DNA of 64,000 bases from JALYNX01 sp963746905 (GTDB lineage: Bacteria; Actinomycetota; Acidimicrobiia; Spongiisociales; ZC4RG35). The DNA is taken from positions 342,941-406,940 of the forward strand of contig CAVVCY010000001.1 of assembly GCA_963746905.1 (NCBI GenBank). Reading direction: 5' to 3'. Positions 26,162 to 34,146 of this stretch are shown here, piece by piece; positions within the stretch are counted from its first letter, which is position 1; each line of letters starts with the position of its first letter. The position numbers and the translations under genes were made by a program. The notes beneath the pieces are model-generated. The model was not told where the DNA came from, did not search any database, and saw nothing but the letters and a program-made list of their open reading frames with translations.

Positions 26162-26501
26162 GTGACCACAGGTAGTGCTCGTGACGCCCTGTATGCTCGC
26201 CTACGGGATGTACTGGGTGAGAATGATGCCGCGAACCATGATGCAGTTGCTGCCGCCCAGCGACTTTGGGGAGATTGTGACCAAGGACGACCTTGGCCGG
26301 CTGATGGATCGGTTTGAGGAGCGTATGGATCGGTTTGAGGAGCGTATGGATCGGTTTGAGGAGCGTATGGACCGTTTCGACGACCGGCTTCACGATTTCC
26401 ATGGCGCGCTTCGGGATCAGACCCGGAGCTTCATCGTGGCATCTACCACTTCCACGCTCACGGTCGGGGCTTTGGCCTTTGCGGCCGCCGCCCTGGTCTG
26501 A
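26162..26501 (+). pseudogene. Small coiled-coil membrane protein gene broken by a one-base frameshift
   Basis: A GTG at 26162, preceded by GGGAGAG, opens a frame reading VTTGSARDALYARLRDVLGE. From about 26240 the natural continuation (MMQLLPPSDFGEIVTKDDL) is in another frame. Removing one A in GCGAACC near 26238 joins them into a protein of about 112 residues: N-terminal helix, three and a half MDRFEER heptads, then a C-terminal membrane helix. The C-terminal frame alone could start at ATG 26226. Either a real pseudogene or a sequence error. Function unknown; heptads suggest a membrane-anchored coiled coil. Confidence 0.65.
26304..26366 (+). repeat. Three tandem 21-base repeats encoding MDRFEER
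   Basis: ATGGATCGGTTTGAGGAGCG-T is repeated exactly at 26304, 26325 and 26346, and a diverged fourth unit begins at 26367. Each encodes one heptad, extending a coiled coil by whole turns. Such units can change in number by slippage. Confidence 0.9.
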
Positions 26502-26562
26502 ACCACCGAATCCGGGTACAGAGGTCCGCGTTGGTATCCTCCACTGCGCCAACCGGCACCCT

Positions 26563-26635
26563 TCCGCGGTAGCTCAATTGGTAGAGCAGTGGACTGTTAA
26601 TCCATTGGTTGTAGGTTCGAGTCCTACCCGCGGAG
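26563..26635 (+). tRNA. tRNA-Asn (anticodon GTT)
   Basis: Seven-pair acceptor stem TCCGCGG/CCGCGGA, D arm GCTC..GAGC, anticodon stem GTGGA/TCCAT with loop CTGTTAA (anticodon GTT at 26596-26598), variable TGGTT, T arm GTAGG-TTCGAGT-CCTAC and discriminator G at 26635. CCA is not encoded. It is the only complete copy; its 3' portion from 26591 on recurs four times downstream as integration-type core fragments. Confidence 0.97.
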
Positions 26636-26850
26636 CAATTTCTGCCTGTCGCGATTGAGAAATCAGCGCGGCGAAAATGGTGAGTCCGCGTGCATGTGTA
26701 GCCATGGGCCCACGGGGTGCGAGTGACACCAAGAACCTGCCGAAACCCTTTCGTCCTCACCCGAGAGGACCAGCAGACGGGGCATGGCCCACTCCCAACT
26801 AGAACTGCCGAGGCCCAGCCGCTCAATATGTGCCGGTCTGTGCGCCCATC
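26636..26850 (+). mobile_element. Right-hand att arm (P'-like) following the intact tRNA-Asn
   Basis: Directly after the tRNA comes TTTCTGCCTGT and GATTGAGAAATCA, then GTGTAGCCAT at 26696-26705 and a region ending around CAACTAGAACTG. The first part is shared with the sequence after the core copy at 39329-39376, and the later part with 36917-37062. This is the arrangement expected for the arm of an integrated element next to the reconstituted tRNA. It encodes nothing recognisable. Confidence 0.65.
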
Positions 26851-26912
26851 TAACGTGGGTGCGACGTTCTCGTCGGATTGTGTGCTTCTTGCGGCTAGCT
26901 CAGATGCCCGGT

Positions 26913-27155
26913 CTAGCCAGACTCCTCGGCATCCGAGTCTGAGACATCTTCATCGGGTATCCCTAGTTCCTGCATGGCTTCCTGGAGGTCAGAGTCTTCC
27001 AACTCCTCTGGAGGGATGCCCGTGTGCTCCTCGATGGCTTGGGCGTTCTTCGCTGACATCTTCTTGGTGCCGATGGCCACCATCCCGCCGACGAGCATTA
27101 CACGTCTCCGGCGCTGTCGGCGACGTCGTCTTCGTCGTCCTCTGAGTCCGGGCAT
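26913..27155 (-). CDS. Small membrane protein with basic N-terminus and acidic tail
   Basis: 80 residues from ATG at 27155. Seen: an arginine-rich start (RRRRRRRQRRRR), a short hydrophobic segment VMLVGGMVAIG, then TKKMSAKNAQAIEEHTGIPP, EELEDSDLQEAMQELGI and an acidic end. The IEEHTG...ELxxAMxELGI tail resembles that of small SHOCT-like membrane proteins. It is the only plausible gene in the first tRNA-bounded cassette, so it may be cargo. Function unknown. Codon bias at the 5' end is skewed by the Arg run. Confidence 0.55.
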   Translation of the reverse strand: MPGLRGRRRRRRRQRRRRVMLVGGMVAIGTKKMSAKNAQAIEEHTGIPPEELEDSDLQEAMQELGIPDEDVSDSDAEESG

Positions 27156-27369
27156 ACCTCAAGTCCTTTCTCATGGAGCCGTCAGCGCGATCTATGGTCG
27201 CTCTGGCAGACTCAATCGGGTGATCAATGTCGTAGCGCCCATCGTACAGAACGGAGACAGGAGCGGGTGCCCGGAGCACATGTCCCAGATTGATCAAGCT
27301 ACCTCGACAGCCTTCGGAACCCGCCCATGACCGGCAATATCGCTCGGGATGGCGACCGGCCAGCACCTC

Positions 27370-27543
27370 GTGTGTAGCCATTTGTGTAGCCGTACGTACC
27401 CGGACGGGGCAGCACCAGACATCACGACCGTCCAAAGTTCGTAGACAGGACGGCACCAAACAACACGTGCTCGGACTGGACGGACGGGGTGGGCGGGACT
27501 GTTAATCCATTGGTTGTAGGTTCGAGTCCTACCCGCGGAGCAA
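27370..27543 (+). mobile_element. att-type repeat A: arm plus 48-base tRNA-Asn 3' fragment
   Basis: From 27371 the sequence reads TGTGTAGCCAT, TTGTGTAGCCG, TACGTACCCGG, three imperfect tandem 11-mers, followed by about 90 conserved bases and then, from 27496, 48 bases identical to tRNA-Asn positions from the anticodon stem to three bases beyond its end. The 5' half of the tRNA is missing. The same arm-core unit recurs at 29441, 39203 and 43189. Confidence 0.8.
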
Positions 27544-27699
27544 GCTGTCGCCCGTCATCGCTTCGTGTGTCAGCTCGGCGCGCGACTCGGCCCGCTACTC
27601 CGCCGCTCGCAACTCCCTGCTTAATGAGGGTCTGGGCAGGAACCTCGATTGGAAGAGCGTGTGGTGTAAACGTCTCGGTTGGTGTCTTATGAGAGTGAC

Positions 27700-28182
27700 A
27701 TGGTGAGGCCTGCTCTTTCCGAGGTGGTTGTCGGTCCGGGCTTTGTTGCGTTCGTCCGGGAGGTCGAACCCAAGCTGCGCCGAGCTCTGGTCGCCGGTTT
27801 TGGCTTGGATATTGGGCGGGAGGCGACCGCTGAGGCGCTTGCTTATGGGTGGGAGCACTGGGAGAGGGTGCGTCACTTGGAGAATCCGGCGGGCTACTTG
27901 TATCGGGTCGGTCAGAGCTGGGCTAGACGGCGACCGTTGCGTCGTGTCCTGTTTCCGGACTTGCCTGCGAGCAACGAGCCATGGATCGAGCCTGGTTTGG
28001 GCCCGGCGTTGCGAGCCCTGAGCCCGAGGCAGCGACAGGCGGTGGTCTTGGTCCACGCGATGGGCCTGAGCCAGGCCGAGACCGCCTCGATGCTCGGACT
28101 GAAGCCGACCTCTGTTCAGAACCACCTGCAGCGGGGCCTCTCGCGGCTTCGTATATCCCTGGGGGTTGACGATGAGACTTGA
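27700..28182 (+). CDS. ECF-type RNA polymerase sigma factor (cassette 2)
   Basis: 160 residues from ATG 27700; a TTG at 27679 and a GTG at 27682 are alternatives. Seen: a short region 2 (GREATAEALAYGWEHWERV, then NPAGYLYRVGQSWARR) and region 4 (ALSPRQRQAVVLVHAMGLSQ, TASMLGLKPTSVQNHLQRGL). ECF sigma factors direct a regulon in response to an envelope or cytoplasmic signal, usually held by the next gene product. It overlaps that gene by 11 bases. A GGAACC...CGTGT pair at 27640-27664 is a possible own promoter with short spacing. Clear paralogue of the sigma factor at 45786-46256. Confidence 0.85.
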   Translation: MVRPALSEVVVGPGFVAFVREVEPKLRRALVAGFGLDIGREATAEALAYGWEHWERVRHLENPAGYLYRVGQSWARRRPLRRVLFPDLPASNEPWIEPGLGPALRALSPRQRQAVVLVHAMGLSQAETASMLGLKPTSVQNHLQRGLSRLRISLGVDDET

Positions 28183-29353
28183 AACGCGACTGCTCGACTA
28201 CATCGACGAGATAGCTCCTCCGGTCAGCAGCGAGGAGGCGCTTGCCCGACGAGAGTCGCCGAACCGTTCATGGGTACGCATGGCGTCCGCCACGAAACGA
28301 CGAGAGGGAGTCTTCATGACCAGAACTGCTGAATCAGCGAAGACCCAGACCCCTGGTCCGAGGCGGGGACTCGCCTGGGCGCTAGCCGCGTTCGCTGTCG
28401 TCCTGACCGTCGGCGCGCTGTATTTCGCTTTCAGTGGGGGCGATGGCCAGGTGGTCGATCAAACCACCGTGCCCACCCCGACCACGGTCCCCGCGACGGA
28501 GCCCGACCCGACGGCTCATCCGATGGTGCAGTGGCCCCAGTCGAGTCTGGAGGAGGTGCAGGAGGCACAGGAGCTCGCCGATGCCGGAGACCCCGACTAC
28601 ACCTGGCAGCTCGAGCCGAAAATGGAATCGATCCTCAAGGGCACGGGACAGGGCACGGGACAGGTCTACACTCCCGAGATCCTCGCCCGATTGGTCCGGG
28701 AGGAGCTCGGTTGGGAGGAATTCACCCTGGTCGCGTATCCAGGTAACTCCGTCGAGTCCGGGGGCATCCGGGCGGACGGGGTCCAGCTCATCCGATGTGA
28801 GCCGGGGAAGAGCAATCCCATCTGGCCGAACGACGAGGTAGCTGGCGGATGCGCACCCACCATCGACGACTTTCACTACGAGAGGGTGGAGATCTACGTG
28901 GCGCAGCCCGGCAAGCGGGGCCCGGAAGGGATCTGGGTAGCTTCCATGTGGGGGGAGGTCGATCCGTTCGAGCAGGTCGCCCCACTCACCGACGCCGAGA
29001 TCGCGGCGATCGTGGAGCCCTTCCTTCAGGCAAGGATCGCCGGTGAGGGTGCAGAGCAGTATCTGGGCGATCTAAGCGCCGGGGACTGGCTAAGTTCCGG
29101 GTGGTTGGCGCCCGGGTTCCTGTATACCACCAGCACCGGTGCCCCCTATGAGCGAGCCGAGTTCGAGGTCGTCGATGGGGGGGAATGGCCGGGTGGTTCG
29201 ATGGGACTGAAGGTTCGGCTGTTCGCCGAGGGAGGCCAGACCGTGGTGGAGCAGACCTTCTCGTTGTACCCGGCCATGGCGGGCCGCTGGCAGCTCTATC
29301 ACCACCAGGATGACCTGAGCACCGAGAACGGGCAGCCCCTGCCCAAGACCTGA
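28172..29353 (+). CDS. Membrane-anchored partner of ECF sigma factor (putative anti-sigma/sensor)
   Basis: 393 residues from ATG 28172. Seen: N-terminal cytoplasmic segment of about 65 residues, one membrane helix (LAWALAAFAVVLTVGALYFA), a Thr/Pro linker (VDQTTVPTPTTVP), and an exterior region. The helix and linker nearly match those of the protein at 44920-45789, also paired with a sigma factor. The last 130 residues (FLQARIAGEGAEQYL, TSTGAPYERAEFE, KVRLFAEGGQTVVEQ) match a domain in the lipoproteins at 40099-43102. No zinc anti-sigma motif is visible, so the anti-sigma role is inferred from context. Confidence 0.7.
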   Translation: MRLETRLLDYIDEIAPPVSSEEALARRESPNRSWVRMASATKRREGVFMTRTAESAKTQTPGPRRGLAWALAAFAVVLTVGALYFAFSGGDGQVVDQTTVPTPTTVPATEPDPTAHPMVQWPQSSLEEVQEAQELADAGDPDYTWQLEPKMESILKGTGQGTGQVYTPEILARLVREELGWEEFTLVAYPGNSVESGGIRADGVQLIRCEPGKSNPIWPNDEVAGGCAPTIDDFHYERVEIYVAQPGKRGPEGIWVASMWGEVDPFEQVAPLTDAEIAAIVEPFLQARIAGEGAEQYLGDLSAGDWLSSGWLAPGFLYTTSTGAPYERAEFEVVDGGEWPGGSMGLKVRLFAEGGQTVVEQTFSLYPAMAGRWQLYHHQDDLSTENGQPLPKT

Positions 29354-29440
29354 GGGACGGCGATGGGATCGATGGAAGGGGCTGGGATGAGGTCACGGTC
29401 GCGTCTTGGCTTTGGCCCCGGTGGTCGCGCTGATGCACTT
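29354..29440 (+). pseudogene. Truncated lipoprotein signal-peptide relic before att repeat B
   Basis: After the stop at 29353 the DNA (GGATCGATGGAAGGGGCTGG, ATGAGG, then GCGTCTTGGCTTTGGCCC) matches the ribosome binding site and signal peptide start of the lipoprotein gene at 41723. The match ends just where the arm repeat starts, before the lipobox cysteine. A one-base difference also breaks the frame. It is a 5' stump of a gene of that family. Confidence 0.6.
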
Positions 29441-29601
29441 TGTGTGTAGCCATGTGTGTAGCCATACGTAGCCGGACAGGACAACACGACCGATCAGAAT
29501 ATGTAGACCGGACGGCACCAAACAGCATGCACCCGGATTGGGCGGACGGTATGGGCGGGACTGTTAATCCATTGGTTGTAGGTTCGAGTCCTACCCGCGG
29601 A
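29441..29601 (+). mobile_element. att-type repeat B: arm plus 44-base tRNA-Asn 3' fragment
   Basis: TGTGTAGCCAT, TGTGTAGCCAT and ACGTAGCCGG open the arm; the core from 29558 to 29601 matches tRNA-Asn from GGACTGTTAA through CCCGCGGA and then diverges (TCC instead of GCA). No recognisable right-hand arm follows, unlike the copies at 26636 and 39377. Confidence 0.8.
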
Positions 29602-29769
29602 TCCGATTTCTGTTAGTCGCACAGGGAGAGCGATTGATGGCTGGTGATCATTAGATGCCTTGCGGCGCTTCGCTGGCGTTGTTTCTTTCTTTCTGCTATC
29701 CGAGCGACACGGGGCGTCCTGTGGCGTGTTCGGTGTCAGCGGTTCCGTTCGGGATCTGTAGACAGTCAT

Positions 29770-29799
29770 TTGACGGCCCCTAAATGTAACCGGTATCAT
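29770..29799 (+). promoter_or_regulatory. Putative promoter of the LacI/sugar operon
   Basis: TTGACG at 29770-29775 and TATCAT at 29794-29799 are separated by 18 bases and lie 27 bases before the lacI start. The -10 hexamer lies inside the first operator. Prediction rests on similarity to the housekeeping consensus. Confidence 0.6.
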
Positions 29800-29812
29800 G
29801 AAACCGGTTACA
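29785..29812 (+). promoter_or_regulatory. Two adjacent LacI-family operators
   Basis: TGTAACCGGTATCA (29785-29798) and TGAAACCGGTTACA (29799-29812) abut each other. Each is a near-palindrome centred on CG, the form bound by LacI/GalR proteins. As a pair they also form a 10-base inverted repeat (TGTAACCGGT ... ACCGGTTACA). They cover the -10 region just upstream of the regulator gene, so autorepression and repression of the downstream operon is the likely effect. Confidence 0.75.
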
Positions 29813-29825
29813 TGAGTGGGGTGAC

Positions 29826-30851
29826 GTGACCAAGAAGGCCGTAACCATCCGTGATGTGGCGCAACGAGCCGGCGTCAGCGTTGCCACCACGTCGCGAGCG
29901 TTGAACGGCAGGCAGGTCGTCAATCCGGACACTCGCGACCGCGTCCTCACCATTATGGAAGAACTGGGCTTCACCCCGAGCCCGGCGGCGAGACGACTCA
30001 GTCTCGGGCGGACCATGACGGTTGGGGTTGTGGTCTCGTTCTTAACTCGGCCTCAAGCCGTCGAGCGCTTACGTGGGGTCGACAGCGTGCTCGCCGACAG
30101 CGAGTTCGACCTCGTCATCTACAACGTCGAGACCGTCCAGAAGCGGGATCACTACTTGGAGACGCTCGTCGATGCGCATCGGACGGATGGGCTCCTCGTG
30201 GTGTCGCTGCCACCGCCCTCTATAACCGTGGCCGCGCTCGAAGCCGCGCCGGTCCCTGTTGTATTCATTGACGTTCACGTGCCGACGGTCTCCGCCATGC
30301 CGCGTGTCGTGGGGGACGACGTGGCTGGAGGAGCTGTCGCCGCCCGCCACTTGCTCGATCTCGGACACAGCAAGATCGGTTTCATAGGTGACCCGGAGGA
30401 GAATCCATTTGGGTTCACGTCCAGCCAGAGCCGACAGGAGGGGGCCACCCGCGAACTCGCTGAGGCCGGGATCGAACTGCGTAACGAGTGGATAGGTCAC
30501 GTGGCGCATGGACTACAGACGGCGAGGGACCTGGTGCGTCAAATCCTCGATGGGCCCGATCGGCCGACGGCCATTCTTGCCGCCAGTGACACCCAGGCGC
30601 TTGGTGTGATCGCTGCGGCACATGAGGTCGGGCTTAACGTTCCAGACGACCTCTCCGTCATCGGATATGACGACATCGATGTCGCCGACTTCGTGGGGCT
30701 AACAACGATTCGGCAACAGCTTTTCGAGTCGGGGCGACGAGGAGCAGAGATCTTGCTTGCAGAGATGGGGGATCGTTCGGACACCGCACAGGTTGACCGG
30801 CTATCTCCCCAACTCGTGGTTCGGTCGACGACGGCACCACCGAGGGGGTAG
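29826..30851 (+). CDS. LacI-family transcriptional regulator
   Basis: 341 residues from GTG 29826. Seen: N-terminal helix-turn-helix TIRDVAQRAGVSVATTSRAL with hinge region ending AARRLSLGRTM, then a periplasmic-binding-protein-like sensor domain (RTDGLLVVSLPP, IGFIGDPEENPFG, LSVIGYDDIDVADF, LTTIRQQLFESG). It begins an apparent operon with a sugar ABC importer and a GH13 phosphorylase, so the effector is probably the imported oligosaccharide or a product of it. The double operator in front of it fits autoregulation. Confidence 0.92.
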   Translation: MTKKAVTIRDVAQRAGVSVATTSRALNGRQVVNPDTRDRVLTIMEELGFTPSPAARRLSLGRTMTVGVVVSFLTRPQAVERLRGVDSVLADSEFDLVIYNVETVQKRDHYLETLVDAHRTDGLLVVSLPPPSITVAALEAAPVPVVFIDVHVPTVSAMPRVVGDDVAGGAVAARHLLDLGHSKIGFIGDPEENPFGFTSSQSRQEGATRELAEAGIELRNEWIGHVAHGLQTARDLVRQILDGPDRPTAILAASDTQALGVIAAAHEVGLNVPDDLSVIGYDDIDVADFVGLTTIRQQLFESGRRGAEILLAEMGDRSDTAQVDRLSPQLVVRSTTAPPRG

Positions 30852-30921
30852 CGCATCTAGCTGGTTTCGAGTTTCGGCTTGCGTACCGGGGCGCAGGGTA
30901 AGTAGGAGGAGAGAGAAAGGT

Positions 30922-32355
30922 ATGCACATGGTCAGTAACAAACTCGAGGGCCGCGCTGGTCCGAATAGGCGATGGCTGGGCCTAATGGTGGCGCTCGGCG
31001 TGTTGATATCCGCTTGTGCTGGGCCCGGAGCGGAGTCCACCACAACGGCAGCGGAACCTGCAGCTACTACGACAGCAGCACCATCCGCCTCCACCACGGC
31101 GGGGCCCTCCACAACCTTGGCAGCGGCGACTCCTGGCTGTGGAACCGACGACGTGGTGCTCAACGCTTACTTTGAGACGGGGTTCGACCTGCCCTTCAAA
31201 CTCTCAGAGGAGTTCACCAAGCAATTCCCCAACGTCACGTGGGATATCAAGCAGGACCAGTTCAGCAACCTAATGACCGAAACACCCCGCTTGCTTTCGG
31301 GTGACAATCCTCCGGACCTGATCAGACTGCCGTCAATGGTCGGGCTGGTCCAGGACGGACTACTCAAGAACCTCGATGACTACGCGACGGCTTTCGGATG
31401 GGACCAATGGCCACCGGCGCAGTTGGCGCAAAACCGCGTAGCCGAGGATGGGACGAGGGGTTCCGGCTCCCTCTACGCGATGGGGCTCAACTACAGCCTG
31501 ACGGGGGTGTTCTACAACAAGGACCTCGCCGCCCAGATCGGGATGACCGAGCCACCTGGCACGGTGGAAGAGTTCGAAGGTCTGCTCGTCGCAGCCCAGG
31601 AGGCCGGGTTGCTACCGATCATGGTCTGGAACGCCACTGCGAGCGGTGGTGGGCTTGCCTTCCCACTGCAGCAGCTAATGGCGGCTTACGGGCCAACGGA
31701 GCCGATCAATGACTGGATCTTCCAGAAGCCGGGAGCGACGATCGACACTCCGACCAATCTGACCGCTGCCGAGCATCTTGAGCAGTGGATCCAAGCCGGC
31801 TATTTTCCAGAGGACGCCAATGCCATCCAGTACACGGATGGAAACGCTCGCTTCCGGGCCGGTGAAGGGGTCTTCATGTTCAATGGTGACTGGGAGAACG
31901 CGTCATACGATGGGGAGATGGCCGGAAATGTCGGGTTCTTCGTCTTCCCGTCGGCTGAGGCAGGTGGTCCTCTCGCGGCGATGTCGGCTCCGTTGACCTA
32001 CGGCATCGCAGCGGACGCAGCCCATGCTGATTGTGCAGCCTTCTTCTTCAATTGGGTGGCGACCAACGAGACAGCCCGTCAGATTGATGTGACCGTCGGT
32101 GGCTCCAACCCCGGCGGCCCAGCAGATCTACCCATTCCGCCGGTGGCGGAAGGATCGGTGACCAACGAGACGCTGGCTGCCGGATCGGGGGTTGCCCAGT
32201 CGAATGGTCAGATGGATTTCATCGCTAACACGACCGGGTCGATCTTTGCCGAGGGCTGGACGCCAGCTCTTCAGGAGATGGTTGGTGGCCTACAAGACGC
32301 TGCTGGCCTTTTGTCAACGGTTCAGGCCGAGTACGAACGGCAACTCTCCGAATAG
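30922..32355 (+). CDS. Sugar ABC transporter substrate-binding lipoprotein
   Basis: 477 residues from ATG 30922, with AGGAGGAGAG just upstream. Seen: signal peptide with lipobox LISAC, an Ala/Thr/Ser linker, and an extracellular solute-binding protein family 1 fold (FTKQFPNVTWDI, DLIRLPSMVGLVQDGLLKNL, GVFYNKDLAAQIG, GVFMFNGDWENASYDG). It delivers carbohydrate to the two permeases that follow. The partners suggest sucrose-like or glucosyl-glycerate-like sugars, but ligand cannot be read from sequence. Confidence 0.92.
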   Translation: MHMVSNKLEGRAGPNRRWLGLMVALGVLISACAGPGAESTTTAAEPAATTTAAPSASTTAGPSTTLAAATPGCGTDDVVLNAYFETGFDLPFKLSEEFTKQFPNVTWDIKQDQFSNLMTETPRLLSGDNPPDLIRLPSMVGLVQDGLLKNLDDYATAFGWDQWPPAQLAQNRVAEDGTRGSGSLYAMGLNYSLTGVFYNKDLAAQIGMTEPPGTVEEFEGLLVAAQEAGLLPIMVWNATASGGGLAFPLQQLMAAYGPTEPINDWIFQKPGATIDTPTNLTAAEHLEQWIQAGYFPEDANAIQYTDGNARFRAGEGVFMFNGDWENASYDGEMAGNVGFFVFPSAEAGGPLAAMSAPLTYGIAADAAHADCAAFFFNWVATNETARQIDVTVGGSNPGGPADLPIPPVAEGSVTNETLAAGSGVAQSNGQMDFIANTTGSIFAEGWTPALQEMVGGLQDAAGLLSTVQAEYERQLSE

Positions 32356-32386
32356 CCATGCCGCAATCGGGGCGGGTGGAGAGCCC

Positions 32387-33325
32387 ATGATCTTGCGTTC
32401 GGGGCAAGACACCCGCCTGCGGCCCGCGCGACGAGCCCCCCGGTTCCGGGGGGTTCGCCGCAAGGAGGTCGTCGCAGGAATCCTCTTTGTGCTGCCCGCA
32501 CTCGTGTTCTATGCGGTGTTCGTGCTGCAACCGCTGTTTCTGACAGTCCAGTACTCGTTTTACCGCTGGGACGGTGTAGGCCCGGCCACCTGGGTTGGGA
32601 TCAGGAATTACATCACTGTCCTGAGCGACCCCGACCTATTGGAAACCATCTTCAACTCGTTGAGGCTGATGGTGTTCTTCAGCCTCATCCCCGTGTCGCT
32701 GGGGTTGATCACCGCCAGTGTCATCAATCGAGTTGCGCTAAGCCGTCTCGGTACCGCGTCACGGACTGTGTTGTTCCTTCCTCAGGTGATTCCCCTGGTC
32801 GCCGCGGGCATCATCTGGGGTTGGTTGCTCGCTCTCCCTGGATTGGTCAACGAGATGCTCACCTCAGTTGGTCTCGAAGAGATCACCCGGGCATGGCTCG
32901 GCGACTTCGACACTGCTCTCTTTGCCGTAGGTCTGATTGGGATCTGGGTCCTGCTCGGCTTCTGCACTGTTCTTCTCTTGACCGGCTTGACCAAGATCGA
33001 CCCATCCCTATATGAGTCGGCAAGGCTTGATGGAGCAGGGTGGTTCGCCGAGCTGAGGGCGGTCACCGTTCCCAGCATCCGATACGAGATCGGCGTTTGC
33101 CTGACTGTCACCGTCATCGCCGCTCTCGCCGCGTTCGACATTGTCTATGTGTCCACCGGTGGCGGTCCAGGAAACGCGACCAGGGTGCCGGGCATCCAGA
33201 TCTACATCACGGCTTTCCTCGAACGTCAGATCGGACTGGCCTCCGCCCTGGCTGTCGTCCTGATAATCCTTGTCCTGCTGATCATCCTGCCGATACAACG
33301 CCTGACCCGGGACGGCCGGAAGTGA
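32387..33325 (+). CDS. Sugar ABC transporter permease (MalF-type)
   Basis: 312 residues from ATG 32387, preceded by GGTGGAG; an open frame extends upstream into the binding-protein gene but is not used. Seen: six predicted hydrophobic helices and the EAA-loop-like segment ESARLDGAGWFAELRAVTVP, which contacts the ATPase. Cytoplasmic-membrane half of a carbohydrate importer of the CUT1 type. It overlaps the second permease by four bases. Confidence 0.92.
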   Translation: MILRSGQDTRLRPARRAPRFRGVRRKEVVAGILFVLPALVFYAVFVLQPLFLTVQYSFYRWDGVGPATWVGIRNYITVLSDPDLLETIFNSLRLMVFFSLIPVSLGLITASVINRVALSRLGTASRTVLFLPQVIPLVAAGIIWGWLLALPGLVNEMLTSVGLEEITRAWLGDFDTALFAVGLIGIWVLLGFCTVLLLTGLTKIDPSLYESARLDGAGWFAELRAVTVPSIRYEIGVCLTVTVIAALAAFDIVYVSTGGGPGNATRVPGIQIYITAFLERQIGLASALAVVLIILVLLIILPIQRLTRDGRK

Positions 33326-34146
33326 AGGTCGCAAGGCGCGAGCTCTACTCCGGCCGGGCGTACCTCATCGCGCTGATGGCACTCACGATCCTGCCGTTCA
33401 TCAGCATCTTCACCACGGCTCTTCACGAGTCAGGATCCCTGCCGAGAGGGCTGTCGTGGCCCTCACAGCCGCAATGGGGGAACTTCGTTGAAGCATTCGA
33501 GGTCGCCAACATGGGGACGCTTCTTGCCTCCAGCATCTTCATAGTCCTTGCCGTTGTGCCGATATCCCTGGTCATCTCAACGATGGCGGGGTTCGGCATC
33601 GGCCTGCTGCGCCTCCCTGGCTCCGGCCTATTGCTTCTCCTCTTCGTGTTCGGCCTGACTCTTCCATTCGAGGGGATCATCATTCCTTTGTATTTTCTGG
33701 CGCGCCAGATGGGAATCCTCAACACCCGCTTGGCCATAGTCCTGCCTCTGATCGGCCTGTTCATGCCGTTCGCGGTGTTCTGGATGCGAGCCCATTTCGT
33801 GAACATGCCGAACGAGATAACCGAGGTGGCTCGTGTCGATGGCGCAGGAACTTGGGACCTCTTTTGGCGGATTCACGTGCCGTTGGCGCGGGCGCCTATT
33901 GCCGCCTTGGCGATTCTGCTGTCCGTCTGGACCTGGAATCAGTTCCTCCTGGCGCTGGTGCTCGTCGAGGATCCGACCCAGCGGACCATGGCCGGCGCCC
34001 TGGGAGCCTTCCAAGGCCATTACGCAACGAACATCCCGCTGCTGTGCGCAGGCACGATTCTGATCTTGCTGCCCACAATTCTGATCTTCATTGTCTTTCA
34101 GCGGCAATTCATTTCCGCACTACTCCAGGGGTCGGTGAAAGGATGA
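33322..34146 (+). CDS. Sugar ABC transporter permease (MalG-type)
   Basis: 274 residues from GTG 33322, which overlaps the previous stop. Seen: N-terminal helix LIALMALTILPFISIFTTAL, further helices, and the EAA-like loop EVARVDGAGTWDLFWRIHVP. It forms the membrane channel with the MalF-type protein. No ATP-binding subunit gene is present in the operon, so a shared MsmK/MalK-type ATPase encoded elsewhere is expected. It overlaps the hydrolase gene by four bases. Confidence 0.92.
   Translation: MKVARRELYSGRAYLIALMALTILPFISIFTTALHESGSLPRGLSWPSQPQWGNFVEAFEVANMGTLLASSIFIVLAVVPISLVISTMAGFGIGLLRLPGSGLLLLLFVFGLTLPFEGIIIPLYFLARQMGILNTRLAIVLPLIGLFMPFAVFWMRAHFVNMPNEITEVARVDGAGTWDLFWRIHVPLARAPIAALAILLSVWTWNQFLLALVLVEDPTQRTMAGALGAFQGHYATNIPLLCAGTILILLPTILIFIVFQRQFISALLQGSVKG

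Noticed and set aside
26458..29799. Minus-strand ORFs over the tRNA-Asn copies and arms (with GRTRTYNQWINSP and RTATQMATH-like peptides)
   Set aside because: The conserved peptides come from translating the tRNA fragment and the arm repeat. Conservation is at the nucleotide level, and frames differ outside the repeats.
32192..32386. Long N-terminal extension of the MalF-type permease
   Set aside because: It overlaps the end of the binding-protein gene in another frame, while ATG 32387 has a good ribosome binding site and gives normal length.
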